From contig NVWQ02000019.1 in NCBI GenBank assembly GCA_002733715.2, positions 1 through 45,003 on the forward strand: a stretch of 45,003 bases of DNA, in the 5' to 3' direction. Source of the stretch: Methylophaga sp. GTDB taxonomy: Bacteria; Pseudomonadota; Gammaproteobacteria; Nitrosococcales; Methylophagaceae. The position numbers and the translations under genes were made by a program. Below the pieces are notes generated by a model. That model ran no database searches, was not told the DNA's origin, and was given only the letters and a program-made list of their open reading frames with translations. Shown one piece after another: positions 26,516-36,387 of this stretch. Each line of letters opens with the position of its first letter. Position 1 is the stretch's first letter.

Positions 26516-27354
26516 GAGGAAAACCTTATGCTGATATGGCTGTTAGACAAGGTATGAATTTCATCACCAATTTGATAACGGAGTTCACCTTGTTCGTTAA
26601 TGCCTCGAGCAATTGCATCAGTGCGCTCAGATTCGTTGATTAATGTAATGGCTTGATTATCTAATGCATCATATTGCGGCCATTGGCTAATAAAGTCATG
26701 CAAACCATGACTTTGGAAGTGTTGTAGTGTTTCTATCATTGTGTTTATTATTTTTCCTGCCAGTTCATTTCTACAGGGTACTTCAGTACAAAGCTGTTGA
26801 AGACTGGTGGTTGCTTGTTGAATTTGTTGTTGGGTGGCAGTCGGAAGCTCAAAATTGAGGCCGATGCCTACTACGGTATTTTGTTGTTTACCGAAACGTG
26901 ATTCTACTAGAATTCCGGCTAACTTTTGTCTTTTATATAAAACATCATTTGGCCATTTAAGCTGTAAATCATTGATTCCACTTGATTTCAAGGTATTTAT
27001 AAGGCTTATTCCAATAGCGATGGTAAGGCCATTAAGCGCTGTTTCTGCGGGGAATGGCCACATTATGGATAGGTATAGGTTTCCAGAAGCAGGGGAGTGC
27101 CACTGATCACCTCGCCTGCCACGGCCTGCTGTTTGTGTTTCACTTAGGCAAACAGCAGCTGTGTTTTTTCCATCAGATTGACGCTGCCATAGTTCATCAT
27201 TGGTTGACGAAACGGATTGATGTATCAACACTTCATCTAGAATATTATGCGTATTCTCAGCAAAGTGAGATTGTATTTTTGATAAAGAAAGAGGGGAAGG
27301 AGCGTATGAGGTCAATGTGATATTTTGATAATGTTTGTGGTTTTGGCAGACCAT
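26512..27354 (-). CDS. birA: Biotin--protein ligase lacking the repressor domain
   Basis: BirA activates biotin to biotinyl-AMP and attaches it to the carboxyl carrier protein of acetyl-CoA carboxylase. The 280-residue protein has the ligase motifs QTAGRGRRGDQWHSP (biotin/AMP loop), LKWPNDVLY and KLAGILVE, and a C-terminal SH3-like domain. E. coli BirA (321 residues) starts with a 60-residue winged-helix operator-binding domain. Here only about 40 residues precede the catalytic core, none resembling that domain, and only 15 nt separate the start from the previous gene. It therefore looks monofunctional. Confidence 0.9.
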   Translation of the reverse strand: MVCQNHKHYQNITLTSYAPSPLSLSKIQSHFAENTHNILDEVLIHQSVSSTNDELWQRQSDGKNTAAVCLSETQTAGRGRRGDQWHSPASGNLYLSIMWPFPAETALNGLTIAIGISLINTLKSSGINDLQLKWPNDVLYKRQKLAGILVESRFGKQQNTVVGIGLNFELPTATQQQIQQATTSLQQLCTEVPCRNELAGKIINTMIETLQHFQSHGLHDFISQWPQYDALDNQAITLINESERTDAIARGINEQGELRYQIGDEIHTLSNSHISIRFSS

Positions 27355-27369
27355 TTTAAACGTAAATGG

Positions 27370-27876
27370 TTAAACTTTGAAGTCAAGTAACTCACCAACC
27401 GTTTTTTCTGCCGAAGAAAAATCATCAGGGGACTCACTTTCAGTAGGCTGTTGCTTTATTTCAGAGCGCGCCTCAATCGCCATTTGTGCCGCATTTGCAG
27501 CAATCGTACGATCTTGCGAAGAAGGCTGTAGCGGAGCCAGTGCTGCTGTTTGAATTTGAACCGCCTTCTTTAGAGTGGCGACGGGATCGCCTGTAATCTT
27601 CGATGTATCTATTTGAACTTCACCACCGATGGCATATTGAATTCCATTTGGCCCACGCTGAAAGCTAAAATTTGCACTACCTTGTGTAATACCATGGCCT
27701 GCAGTAATGTGTGCCATTTCATGGGCACGCACGATACTGTCTCGCGTTTTTAATTGTTTTATTTGTTGCAGATCTTGTTCAGATAATTGGTTTGTCGCAG
27801 CCTCTTGTTCGGACACAACAGTTGTTCGTTTCGTCGGTATAGATGTAAGCGGTGCTGCCACCGCAGAGATGTTCAT
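27370..27876 (-). CDS. SprA-family putative metalloprotease
   Basis: The 168-residue protein carries a zincin-type motif HEMAH at 52-56 (RAHEMAHITAGHG), with a further histidine at 61, followed by ANFSFQRGPNGIQYAIGGEVQID. This is the SprA-related family (putative metalloprotease, catalytic activity not shown). There is no signal peptide. The N-terminal third is low-complexity and polar. It lies 19 nt downstream of a miniature flagellar-rod-like gene on the same strand; the two may form a unit. The C-terminus ends LLDFKV, similar to the neighbour's LDIKV ending. Confidence 0.75.
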   Translation of the reverse strand: MNISAVAAPLTSIPTKRTTVVSEQEAATNQLSEQDLQQIKQLKTRDSIVRAHEMAHITAGHGITQGSANFSFQRGPNGIQYAIGGEVQIDTSKITGDPVATLKKAVQIQTAALAPLQPSSQDRTIAANAAQMAIEARSEIKQQPTESESPDDFSSAEKTVGELLDFKV

Positions 27877-27895
27877 GATGACTTGTTAAGTGCGG

Positions 27896-28126
27896 CTACA
27901 CTTTTATATCTAAAATTGTGCCCATCATAGTGCTACTTGCTTCAATCACTTTGGCAGACGCTTTCACTTGCAGTTCATCACGAATCATATTAACAAGCGG
28001 TTCTGTTAAATCACCGCCTGACTGTATTGTCTCAGCACTAGCAATTTTTGCAGCATTACGGTTTAGGCTTTGCATGCCAGATTGAATACCTGCCAATCCA
28101 GATTGAAATGCGGGGATTGTGTTCAT
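27896..28126 (-). CDS. Miniature flagellar-rod/hook-like protein
   Basis: The 76-residue protein begins with FQSGLAGIQSGMQSLNRNAAKIAS, like the N-terminal helix of flagellar rod/hook proteins (FlgB/C/E/F/G). It ends with EPLVNMIRDELQVKASAKVIEASSTMMGTILDIKV, like their C-terminal helix (full match not claimed). The central structural domains are absent. No other flagellar genes occur in the window. Similar small proteins are known as orphan genes in gammaproteobacteria, with no settled function. Both terminal helices would form a coiled coil, so export or polymerisation is possible but unproven. Confidence 0.6.
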   Translation of the reverse strand: MNTIPAFQSGLAGIQSGMQSLNRNAAKIASAETIQSGGDLTEPLVNMIRDELQVKASAKVIEASSTMMGTILDIKV

Positions 28127-28174
28127 AATTTAGTCTCCGAATCATACGCGTTGCCCATGATCATATAATAGAAA

Positions 28175-28539
28175 CTATTCTGTTTTCTGTGAATTGCGCC
28201 GCATTCTAGCGTTTAATTTAATAAAAGTAATGGATGCGATAAAGGTTATTCCGCTAAATAATATTTCTAAGCTGGGATACAAACTAAACCCTTCAGCGCT
28301 ATAAACCTCGCCAATACCGTGCGAAAAATACAATAGCATTAAGAAGGTTGTCCATGCATGTGTATAGGGTTTTCCGTGTAATAGCCCGCGCAGAGGAAAT
28401 AGTAATGGAACCAAGGCGATCAGTAGAAAAGCTGAAGTAGGATAATTGTTACTATGTTCTCCCAGTGTTATCCAACAAATCAAAGTGATCATTAGGCCGA
28501 AGAAACTGGCTAAGGCAATATTTTTATAAATTTGAACCA

Positions 28540-28540
<1 letters not shown>
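28175..28540 (-). CDS. DUF2069 inner-membrane protein
   Basis: The start at 28540 (MVQIYKNIALASFFGLM) has AGGA about 7 nt upstream and overlaps the wrbA stop; the in-frame codon further upstream was rejected. The 121-residue protein has four predicted membrane helices. It matches the DUF2069 family, which is regularly found beside wrbA and arsC-like genes in gammaproteobacteria. Conserved positions include LLFPLRGLLHGKPYTHAW and YFSHGIGEVY. The function is unknown. Confidence 0.85.
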
Positions 28541-29479
<939 letters not shown>

Positions 29480-29483
<4 letters not shown>

Positions 29484-30658
29484 GGTGACTCCAATAAAGT
29501 TTCTAAAGCGGAAAGGTGAATTTCTGTTGGTTTAATTGTGCCCCATCGTTTGCAACTAGGGCAGTGCCAATGCATTGTTTTACCTGAAAAGCCACAATGT
29601 TGGCAGGTATAGCGATCACCGTGGCGAATCATTGTCGATGTAATATCGCGTATTAAGGGCACTAGAACCGGGTTTGAAGGCTCGCCTAATGAAATTAATG
29701 TGTGTAAGCCTTCAACAGAAGGATGTGAATGCAATTGTTTATGCAAATAATCTTGTGCTGCTTGGCTACCATGTTGGAGCTGCGTTACCTTCGTGAGCAT
29801 TAACCGAGCACTCGTCAAATTTGGGTGTTGATTTAGCAATGAATTTAGCCACTTTTCAAATGCGGGCAAGGTAGTAAGCTGTTGATAGCACATCAGTAAT
29901 TTGGGTAACGCCTCTGCAATGTAATGATGATTTTGCTGCTCGATATGTAGTAGGCACTTCTGTGCTTTGCGATAGTTGTTGGCAGCGATATGTAGGTCTG
30001 CCTCCAATAACATGGCGCGAACACAGTTTTGATCATATTTATTTGCTTGTTTTAGAAACGTGAACGCTTTATTGGTGTTGTTTATGTGTTGGGTTGCTAA
30101 TTCACAATAGAATTGAGCAATGATATGGCCAATATTATCTGGGTCTATATTTTGGATGTTTTTTGCCATTTCAATGGCTTGTAACCAGTTTTTTTCTTGT
30201 TGATAGATGTGGAGTAATTGCTGATAAGCTTGAATGGGAGGTGATGGTTTGGCAAGCAACTCTAAGAAGAGTGATTCAGCACGGTCGAGTACGCCAGCAT
30301 TCATATAATCTAGCCCTAGTTCAACTAAAGCTTGATCGCGTTGAGGCTGTGTTAATGTGGGTCTTGCGATAAGGTTTTGGTGAATTCGAATAGCACGATC
30401 TGTTTCACCACGTCTGCGAAACAAATTTGCTAAGGCTAGGTGCGTTTCCACGGTTTCACTATTTACTTCAAGCAATTTAATAAAGACATCAATAGCTTTA
30501 TCTGGCTGTTCGTTTAATAAGAAGTTTAAGCCTTTGAAGTATTCAGGGTTAAAAGCATTTTTCTGCGAATCTTGTTGCTGTTTGTAATGGCTACGCGCCG
30601 ATAACCAACCTGATAGTGCGGCAATAGGAAGAAGAAGTAATAACCATTCTATAGCCAT
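29480..30658 (-). CDS. lapB: Lipopolysaccharide assembly protein B (YciM)
   Basis: LapB controls LPS synthesis by presenting LpxC to the FtsH protease. The 392-residue protein has an N-terminal membrane anchor (about residues 2-20), an array of TPR helices (about 35-310) and a C-terminal rubredoxin-like zinc or iron site with C352, C355, C366 and C369 (CQHC...CPSC). Conserved blocks AFNPEYFKGLNFLLNEQPDKA and ETVETHLALANLFRRRGE are clear. It lies 11 nt after lapA. Here arsC, wrbA and DUF2069 follow rather than pyrF. Confidence 0.95.
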
Positions 30659-30669
30659 AAGGAGAGAGC

Positions 30670-30963
30670 TTAGTGTTCATCCGTAAGAGGTAAAATGCGC
30701 AGGCTATTTATTTCTTGTTCTGATGTTTCAAGCTTTTTATGCAAGCGGCGGTTTTCATAGCGTAGTTGCAAGCTGCCTACAAATAGGGCTAAAGCGCCCA
30801 AGATAAGCCCCAATACAATTGATAGAACAATAACAATAGAAAGTGGAAGCGACAGTGTGCCGAGGTAATAATTAATGGTAACCGGATCGTTATTAATCGC
30901 TGAAAAGGCGATGCCTACAGCAAAGACAACGATAAAAATGATAATAGTCAATATGCGGCGCAT
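30670..30963 (-). CDS. lapA: Lipopolysaccharide assembly protein A (YciS)
   Basis: The 97-residue inner-membrane protein has two membrane helices (about residues 3-22 and 40-65) and a C-terminal coiled coil (LRYENRRLHKKLETSEQEINSL). This is the DUF1049/LapA family, the partner of LapB in LPS assembly. The motif VTINYYLGTLSLPLS between the helices is typical. It heads the lapA-lapB-arsC-wrbA-DUF2069 run. ihfB, often the preceding gene, is not here; fdxA lies upstream on the other strand. Confidence 0.93.
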   Translation of the reverse strand: MRRILTIIIFIVVFAVGIAFSAINNDPVTINYYLGTLSLPLSIVIVLSIVLGLILGALALFVGSLQLRYENRRLHKKLETSEQEINSLRILPLTDEH

Positions 30964-31136
30964 AATAATATTCCCTAAGTCTTGATTAGGTGAATGATAC
31001 CTTAAAAGCTCATTTCTTATGCAGAAAATATGGCACTATTTTTATGTGAAAGAGTCTGAAATAATGTAAAATAGGCCTATTGCACTACGAGTTTGTGTGG
31101 TGGCAAACTGAAAAATTTGTAAATGGAGTAGTAAAA

Positions 31137-31460
31137 ATGACATTTATTGTCACTGAAAATTGTATTAAATGTAAATATACTGATTGTGTAGAAGTTTGTC
31201 CTGTGGATTGTTTTCATGAAGGACCTAATTTTCTTGTTATTGATCCTGAAGAGTGCATTGATTGCACCTTGTGTGAGCCAGAATGTCCTGCCGAAGCCAT
31301 TTTTTCAGAAGATGACTTGCCGGATGAACAAAGTGAGTTTTTAGCAATCAATGAAGAGCTATCAAAAGTATGGCCAGTGATTTCAGAGCAAAAAGATCCT
31401 CCTGCCGATGCAGAAGAATGGGATGGGAAAACAGATAAAAAGCCGCTTTTAGAACGTTAG
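31137..31460 (+). CDS. fdxA: Seven-iron ferredoxin FdxA
   Basis: The start at 31137 ([20 protein letters not shown]) gives the usual 107 residues and has GGAG about 10 nt upstream. It carries [3Fe-4S] and [4Fe-4S] clusters. Cysteines at 9, 12, 17, 21 and 25 and at 40, 43, 46 and 50 ([12 protein letters not shown]) supply the ligands, and the long acidic C-terminal extension is typical of FdxA. It is a low-potential electron carrier; its partners are unknown. Its terminator is shared with the convergent rpoH. Confidence 0.95.
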   Translation: MTFIVTENCIKCKYTDCVEVCPVDCFHEGPNFLVIDPEECIDCTLCEPECPAEAIFSEDDLPDEQSEFLAINEELSKVWPVISEQKDPPADAEEWDGKTDKKPLLER

Positions 31461-31480
31461 TAGCTATAAATTACTGAAAT

Positions 31481-31509
31481 AAAAAAGCCCGCTTTATGCG
31501 GGCTTTTTT
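31481..31509. terminator. Bidirectional terminator between fdxA and rpoH
   Basis: AAAAAAGCCCGC (31481-31492) pairs perfectly with GCGGGCTTTTTT (31498-31509) around a 5-nt loop. The A-run and T-run flank the stem on both sides, so it works for fdxA on the plus strand and rpoH on the minus strand. Confidence 0.95.
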
Positions 31510-31531
31510 CTATTATTCAGAAGCGATAATG

Positions 31532-32392
31532 TTAAATCATCAATCCCTTTAGCTTTTTCATAGCATTATTTTCAATTTGACGAATACGTTCTGCCGAAAC
31601 ATCATACTTATCAGCTAAGGTATGTAATGTTGCTTTTTTATCGTCATTCAACCAGCGTTGGCTAATGATATCGCGGCTACGCTCATCTAATGTGCCTAAG
31701 GCATTGGTGAGGCGTTGATTCTGATAATTAGAATAATCAGTTTGTTCTAACTGCAATGAAGGATCTGATTTTTCAGGGCCAGTTAAATAAGCGGCAGGTG
31801 AAAACGAGTTATCTTCTTCACTTGCATCTGAAGGCAAATCAAATGATGCATCAGGCGAAGCCAAGCGCCGTTCCATTTCCATCACATTATCGGGGGTCAC
31901 CCCTAAATCATCAGCAACGGCATTAACCTCTGCTTGATTTAACCAACCAAGACGTTTTTTAGCACCACGAAGATTAAAGAATAATTTGCGTTGTGCTTTG
32001 GTCGTGGCAATTTTGACAATGCGCCAGTTACGAATCACATATTCATGAATTTCTGCACGGATCCAATGCACAGCAAAAGATACCAAGCGTACACCTTTAG
32101 TTGGGTCAAAGCGTTTAACAGCTTTCATCAAACCGATATTGCCCTCTTGCACTAAATCAGCAACAGGCAGACCATAACCGCTATAGCCTTTAGCAATGCG
32201 ATTCACAAAACGTAGATGTGACAATATTAGGCGCTGTGCGGCTTCCACATCACCATCTGCTTGCAAACGTGTTGCAAGATCATATTCTTCTTCAGCGGTT
32301 AAAAGCGGCGTGCTATGAACTAACTTAGAATATGAATTTAAGTTTTCAATTGGCGCTAAAGCTAAATTGTATTGGGCTACATTAGTTGTCAT
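31532..32392 (-). CDS. rpoH: RNA polymerase sigma-32 (heat shock)
   Basis: The 286-residue sigma factor directs heat-shock transcription. Region 2 is seen in [39 protein letters not shown], quoted only as its blocks [11 protein letters not shown] and [11 protein letters not shown]. The RpoH box [13 protein letters not shown] (region C, RNAP/chaperone control) separates it from sigma-70. Region 4.2 is [20 protein letters not shown]. ftsE/ftsX, usually just upstream, are absent; the gene stands alone with its own promoter at 32423-32451. Confidence 0.96.
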   Translation of the reverse strand: MTTNVAQYNLALAPIENLNSYSKLVHSTPLLTAEEEYDLATRLQADGDVEAAQRLILSHLRFVNRIAKGYSGYGLPVADLVQEGNIGLMKAVKRFDPTKGVRLVSFAVHWIRAEIHEYVIRNWRIVKIATTKAQRKLFFNLRGAKKRLGWLNQAEVNAVADDLGVTPDNVMEMERRLASPDASFDLPSDASEEDNSFSPAAYLTGPEKSDPSLQLEQTDYSNYQNQRLTNALGTLDERSRDIISQRWLNDDKKATLHTLADKYDVSAERIRQIENNAMKKLKGLMI

Positions 32393-32422
32393 TGTGCGAG
32401 CGGCCTCCGAATAGTTATTTCT

Positions 32423-32451
32423 GGTATAGTAACATTTTTGAACGATTTCAA
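32423..32451 (-). promoter_or_regulatory. Candidate sigma-70 promoter of rpoH
   Basis: On the minus strand TTGAAA (32451-32446) and TATACC (32428-32423) are spaced by 17 nt, about 30 nt upstream of the rpoH ATG. The -35 is close to consensus and the -10 matches four of six. A GGAGG ribosome site follows at about 32402-32408. Confidence 0.45.
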
Positions 32452-32591
32452 ATAGTAAGAGTATAAAATCAGGGAGAAGTTCCCTAATACAGCAAAGAAA
32501 TTAAATGCAGATAATGTGCCAATTAATAGTGCATTATAGCATTCAAAGCAGCTATCAAATACAGACAGAATATACAAAACTGAAGATTTGA

Positions 32592-33308
32592 ATGAAGATA
32601 ACGCATAAAAAATACTTGTTAATTTTATTTAGTCTATTTGCTATCGAGTGGATCTATTTTGCAATCGAACCTTTATATCCAAAAGACTGGTTATTAGAAA
32701 ATATACTGGTCGTTATTGCGGTTATCTTTTTATTCGTTAGTTTTAAGCGGCTACCACTTTCAAGAATATCCTACACACTGATATTTATATTTCTCGCTTT
32801 ACATGTGGTCGGTTCACACTATACCTATGCTGAAGTGCCTTATGACAGATGGTTTCAATCATTAACTGGCACAATGATTAATGAAATATTTGGGTGGGAG
32901 CGTAATCACTTCGATCGCCTAGTACATTTCAGCTACGGATTATTACTCGCTTATCCGATTCGAGAAATGTTTTTACGCGTAGTTAACGTAAAAGGTTTTT
33001 GGGGCTATTTTTTACCACTAGATCTCACCATGTCGACCTCAATGTTGTATGAGCTGGTGGAGTGGGCGGTAGCCATCGTGGTCGGTGGTGATTTGGGTAT
33101 GGCTTATCTCGGCACGCAAGGCGATATTTGGGATGCCCACAAAGATATGGCGTTAGCCAGTCTTGGTGCCTTAATTGCTATGCTAATAGTGGTAATGATA
33201 AACCGTGCGATTCAACGTGATTTTGCTCAAGAATGGGTCGATAGTTTAAAGGTGAAACATCAAGCACCACTGGGCGAAGATGAAATTGCCCGGATGATAA
33301 ATGATTAA
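32592..33308 (+). CDS. DUF2238 (YjdF-like) inner-membrane protein
   Basis: The 238-residue protein has about six predicted membrane segments and matches the DUF2238/YjdF family. Conserved charged blocks are HVVGSHYTYAEVPYD, NHFDRLVHFSYGLLLAYP, SMLYELVEWAVA and GTQGDIWDAHKDMALA, whose Asp, His and Glu residues are invariant in relatives. The function is unknown. The C-terminal tail is soluble. It is divergent from rpoH and ends 45 nt before tRNA-Val. Confidence 0.88.
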   Translation: MKITHKKYLLILFSLFAIEWIYFAIEPLYPKDWLLENILVVIAVIFLFVSFKRLPLSRISYTLIFIFLALHVVGSHYTYAEVPYDRWFQSLTGTMINEIFGWERNHFDRLVHFSYGLLLAYPIREMFLRVVNVKGFWGYFLPLDLTMSTSMLYELVEWAVAIVVGGDLGMAYLGTQGDIWDAHKDMALASLGALIAMLIVVMINRAIQRDFAQEWVDSLKVKHQAPLGEDEIARMIND

Positions 33309-33309
33309 C

Positions 33310-33337
33310 TTGCGTTAAAGCTTAAGCCCTGTATAAT
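33310..33337 (+). promoter_or_regulatory. Promoter of tRNA-Val
   Basis: TTGCGT (33310-33315) and a perfect TATAAT (33332-33337) are separated by 16 nt, and the tRNA begins 16 nt after the -10. The -35 box starts inside the gap just after the DUF2238 stop codon. Confidence 0.7.
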
Positions 33338-33353
33338 TCTCCCGCTTAACGAC

Positions 33354-33430
33354 AGGCGCGTAACTCAGCTGGTTAGAGTGCCACCATGACATGGTGGAAG
33401 TCCTCGGTTCGAGTCCGAGCGTGCCTACCA
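33354..33430 (+). tRNA. tRNA-Val (anticodon GAC)
   Basis: The 77-nt sequence folds as a standard tRNA: acceptor AGGCGCG/CGTGCCT, D stem ACTC/GAGT, anticodon stem CCACC/GGTGG enclosing ATGACAT with anticodon GAC, T stem CTCGG/CCGAG with loop TTCGAGT, and an encoded CCA end. Anticodon GAC reads GUC/GUU valine codons. Confidence 0.96.
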
Positions 33431-33442
33431 AATAATATCGAG

Positions 33443-33462
33443 ACTCCCTTAGGAGTTTTTTA
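33443..33462 (+). terminator. Terminator after tRNA-Val
   Basis: ACTCC (33443-33447) and GGAGT (33452-33456) form a stem with the loop CTTA, followed by TTTTT. It lies 13 nt after the tRNA and 37 nt before thrS, so thrS probably has its own promoter or relies on read-through. Confidence 0.7.
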
Positions 33463-33498
33463 GTTTTTACGGCCCTTTGTATCGGTCAGGAACAGTTC

Positions 33499-35436
33499 AT
33501 GATTTCAGTAACACTTCCCGATGGCAGTCAACGCCAGTTTGATCACCCCGTTTCTATTTTTGATGTAGCCAATGATATTGGTGCAGGCTTAGCGCGTGCA
33601 GCATTAGCAGGCAAGGTGAATGGTGAGCTTGTTGATACCACTCATATTATCGATCAAGATGCAGATGTAGCGATTATCACAGAGCGAGATGACGAAGGCT
33701 TAGATATTATTCGCCATTCGACCTCGCATTTAATGGCGCAAGCAGTGAAACAGTTGTTTCCTGAAGCCCAAGTCACTATTGGCCCTGTTATTGAAGATGG
33801 CTTTTATTACGATTTTTCTTATGCACCGGGTTTTACGCCAGAAGATTTAACTAGCATTGAAAAACGTATGCAAGAGATAGTGAAGAAAGATCTTCCCATT
33901 GTGCGTGAAGAAATCTCTCGTGAAGCGGGAATTGAATTTTTCCGTGAGATGGGTGAAGAATACAAAGCTGAGATTTTGGAAGATATTCCAAAAGGTGAAA
34001 CACTCTCTTTATATAGACAAGATGATTTTATCGATCTTTGTCGCGGCCCTCATGTTCCGAGCACGGGAAAATTAAAAGCATTCAAATTAATGAAGCTGGC
34101 GGGTGCCTACTGGCGTGGTAATTCAGATAATGAAATGCTACAACGTGTTTATGGCACAGCATGGGCAGATAAAAAAGCGTTAAAACAATATATTTTCCGC
34201 TTAGAAGAAGCAGAAAAACGCGATCATCGCAAAATTGCTAAAAACTTAGATTTATTCCATTTTCAGGAAGAAGCACCTGGCATGGTTTTTTGGCATGATA
34301 ACGGCTGGCGGATTTATCGTGAAGTAGAAAGCTATATTCGCGATGTATTGTTGCAGCATGATTATCAAGAAGTGCGTACACCGCAAGTGGTTGATCGGTC
34401 TTTATGGGAAAAATCAGGTCATTGGGATAAGTTTGGTGACATGATTTTTACAACTCAAACGGATAATCGTGATTATGCGATTAAGCCGATGAATTGCCCA
34501 TGCCATGTGCAAATATTTAATCAAGGCTTGAAGAGTTACCGTGATTTACCTTTGCGTATGGCTGAGTTTGGATCATGTCACCGCAATGAACCTTCCGGGA
34601 CATTACATGGTTTGATGCGTGTGCGTAATTTTACGCAAGATGATGCGCATATTTTTTGCACTGAAGACCAAATTCAGTCAGAAGTCTCTGCCTTTATGGA
34701 CTTATTGCAAAACGTATATGCTGACTTTGGCTTTAATGAGATTATCGTTAAATTATCAACACGCCCTGAAAACCGTGTAGGCACTGATGAAGAATGGGAT
34801 AAAGCAGAGCATGCATTAGAGCGCGCTTTAAATGATAAAGGCCTAGATTGGGACTTGCAGCCAGGTGAAGGCGCATTTTACGGCCCTAAAATTGAGTTTT
34901 CACTAAAAGGCTGTCTTGGTCGTGTTTGGCAATGCGGTACGATTCAAGTCGATTTCTCAATGCCGGGTCGTTTAGATGCAACTTATGTTGCCGATGACGG
35001 TAGCAAGCAAGTGCCGGTCATGTTGCATCGAGCCATATTAGGCTCACTAGAGCGTTTCATCGGTATTTTGATTGAGGAATACGCCGGATCATTTCCAACT
35101 TGGTTAGCGCCACGTCAAATTGTAGTGATGGGAATCAGTCAAAATCAGTCCGAATATGTTAAGAAAATCACAAAAGAATTGCAAAATAAAGGCTTTAGAG
35201 CAGATTTAGACTTGAGAAATGAGAAGATAGGCTATAAAATACGCGAGCAAACATTGCGTCGGGCTCCTTATTTAGTTGTAGTCGGGGATCGCGAAGCGCA
35301 ACAGAACGCCGTGGCAGTACGTACTCGCAAGGGTGAAGACTTGGGTGTAATGACACTTGACGAACTCGCAGAAATCTTGCGCAAAGACGTTGCTGGTCGC
35401 GGGAGAATTCAGGATGTTGCTATTGATTCTGAATAA
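33499..35436 (+). CDS. thrS: Threonine--tRNA ligase
   Basis: The 645-residue class II synthetase charges tRNA-Thr. Domains in order are TGS (1-62), the editing domain with the zinc-type HxxxH motif in [12 protein letters not shown] (about 73-80), the catalytic core with [25 protein letters not shown] and [11 protein letters not shown], and the anticodon-binding domain (about 535-640). Zinc ligands Cys, His, His of the core are in place. It begins the thrS-infC-rpmI-rplT-pheST-ihfA block known from many gammaproteobacteria. Confidence 0.97.
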   Translation: MISVTLPDGSQRQFDHPVSIFDVANDIGAGLARAALAGKVNGELVDTTHIIDQDADVAIITERDDEGLDIIRHSTSHLMAQAVKQLFPEAQVTIGPVIEDGFYYDFSYAPGFTPEDLTSIEKRMQEIVKKDLPIVREEISREAGIEFFREMGEEYKAEILEDIPKGETLSLYRQDDFIDLCRGPHVPSTGKLKAFKLMKLAGAYWRGNSDNEMLQRVYGTAWADKKALKQYIFRLEEAEKRDHRKIAKNLDLFHFQEEAPGMVFWHDNGWRIYREVESYIRDVLLQHDYQEVRTPQVVDRSLWEKSGHWDKFGDMIFTTQTDNRDYAIKPMNCPCHVQIFNQGLKSYRDLPLRMAEFGSCHRNEPSGTLHGLMRVRNFTQDDAHIFCTEDQIQSEVSAFMDLLQNVYADFGFNEIIVKLSTRPENRVGTDEEWDKAEHALERALNDKGLDWDLQPGEGAFYGPKIEFSLKGCLGRVWQCGTIQVDFSMPGRLDATYVADDGSKQVPVMLHRAILGSLERFIGILIEEYAGSFPTWLAPRQIVVMGISQNQSEYVKKITKELQNKGFRADLDLRNEKIGYKIREQTLRRAPYLVVVGDREAQQNAVAVRTRKGEDLGVMTLDELAEILRKDVAGRGRIQDVAIDSE

Positions 35437-35471
35437 GTTAGCTTGAGATTCAGTATTTTTAAGGGCAAGGC

Positions 35472-35512
35472 ACTATTCATTAGCAATAGTTATTCTATTA
35501 CTAATGAATAGT
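35472..35512. repeat. Strong 41-nt palindrome in the thrS-infC gap
   Basis: ACTATTCATTAG (35472-35483) pairs perfectly with CTAATGAATAGT (35501-35512). Inside, after one mismatch, AATAG pairs with CTATT around the loop TTATT. The 15-nt centre AATAGTTATTCTATT is identical to the centre of the element upstream of pheS (36896-36910). No T-run follows, so it is not a simple terminator. Confidence 0.8.
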
Positions 35513-35596
35513 AACGCCGCCATTGAAAATAGTGGGCTCAAGATACTTGTTCATGAATTGATAGCGACATCCTTTAGATTTTAGAGGACTAGAAAT

Positions 35597-36112
35597 ATCG
35601 CTACTGATGATAAAAAGCTAAATGGTGAGATTACCGCCAGAGAAGTACGCCTAACCGGCGCCGATGGAGAACAACATGGAATTGTTCCTTTGGCAAAAGC
35701 CATGGCAATAGCAGAAGAAGCGGATTTGGATTTGGTGGAGATTTCAGCGCAAGCTAAACCACCGGTTTGCCGTATAATGGATTACGGTAAGTATGTGTTT
35801 GAAGCTAATAAGCAAAAGCAAATTGCGAAGAAAAAGCAGAAACAGATACAGGTCAAGGAGATCAAGTTTAGACCAGGCACAGAAGAAGGAGATTACCAGG
35901 TAAAACTACGCAACCTGACACGTTTCCTTGAAGAGGGCAATAAAACTAAAGTTAGTCTACGTTTTCGTGGGCGCGAGATGGCGCATCAGGACTTAGGATT
36001 GAAGTTACTCAAACGAGTAGCAGAAGATCTGAAAGAACTGTCAATCATTGAGCAGCACCCTAAGAAAGAAGGTAGACAAATGATAATGGTTTTAGCACCC
36101 GGTAAAAAGTAA
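35597..36112 (+). CDS. infC: Translation initiation factor IF-3, ATC start codon
   Basis: IF-3 binds the 30S subunit and checks start-codon pairing. The family N-terminus (M)[20 protein letters not shown] begins at an ATC codon at 35597, with AGAGGA 8 nt upstream; the nearest standard start, TTG 35690, would remove 31 conserved residues including [14 protein letters not shown]. infC starts with a rare AUU, AUC or AUA codon in many bacteria, which lets IF-3 repress its own translation. The 171-residue protein has the N domain, the lysine-rich linker ([20 protein letters not shown]) and the C domain. Its stop overlaps a hairpin before rpmI. Confidence 0.95.
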   Translation: MATDDKKLNGEITAREVRLTGADGEQHGIVPLAKAMAIAEEADLDLVEISAQAKPPVCRIMDYGKYVFEANKQKQIAKKKQKQIQVKEIKFRPGTEEGDYQVKLRNLTRFLEEGNKTKVSLRFRGREMAHQDLGLKLLKRVAEDLKELSIIEQHPKKEGRQMIMVLAPGKK

Positions 36113-36142
36113 TGTAACTCCCAATGGCTTGGGAATTTACAT
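36112..36142 (+). promoter_or_regulatory. Hairpin between infC and rpmI, possible L20 control element
   Basis: ATGTAA/TTACAT and TCCCAA/TTGGGA form two stacked 6-bp stems around the loop TGGC, starting in the infC stop codon and ending 32 nt before rpmI. In E. coli, L20 represses the rpmI-rplT message through a structured leader in this gap. Whether this hairpin does the same here is inference; there is no T-run. Confidence 0.45.
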
Positions 36143-36174
36143 CAATATTAATTACGAATGCGGAGTTCGAAATA

Positions 36175-36372
36175 ATGCCAAAGTTAAAAACACACCGAGG
36201 TGCTGCCAAGCGCTTCAAAAAAACCGGTAGCGGTAAATTTAAACGCGCACAAGCGTTTACTAGCCACATCCTTACTAAGAAGAGCACTAAGCGGAAACGC
36301 CAGTTGCGTTCTACATTGATGGTTTGTAAAGCAGATCATATGTCAGTTCGTAAAATGTTGCCTAATCACTAA
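36175..36372 (+). CDS. rpmI: 50S ribosomal protein L35
   Basis: The start at 36175 gives [20 protein letters not shown] and a 65-residue protein, the usual length for L35; an in-frame upstream start at 36124 was rejected because it adds unrelated residues. CGGAG lies about 10 nt before the ATG. It is a basic rRNA-binding protein of the large subunit, between infC and rplT as usual. Confidence 0.97.
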   Translation: MPKLKTHRGAAKRFKKTGSGKFKRAQAFTSHILTKKSTKRKRQLRSTLMVCKADHMSVRKMLPNH

Positions 36373-36387
36373 TTAAGGAGTTATCTC

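Noticed and set aside
35472-35512. Terminator for thrS
   Set aside because: The stem is strong, but no T-run follows on either strand.
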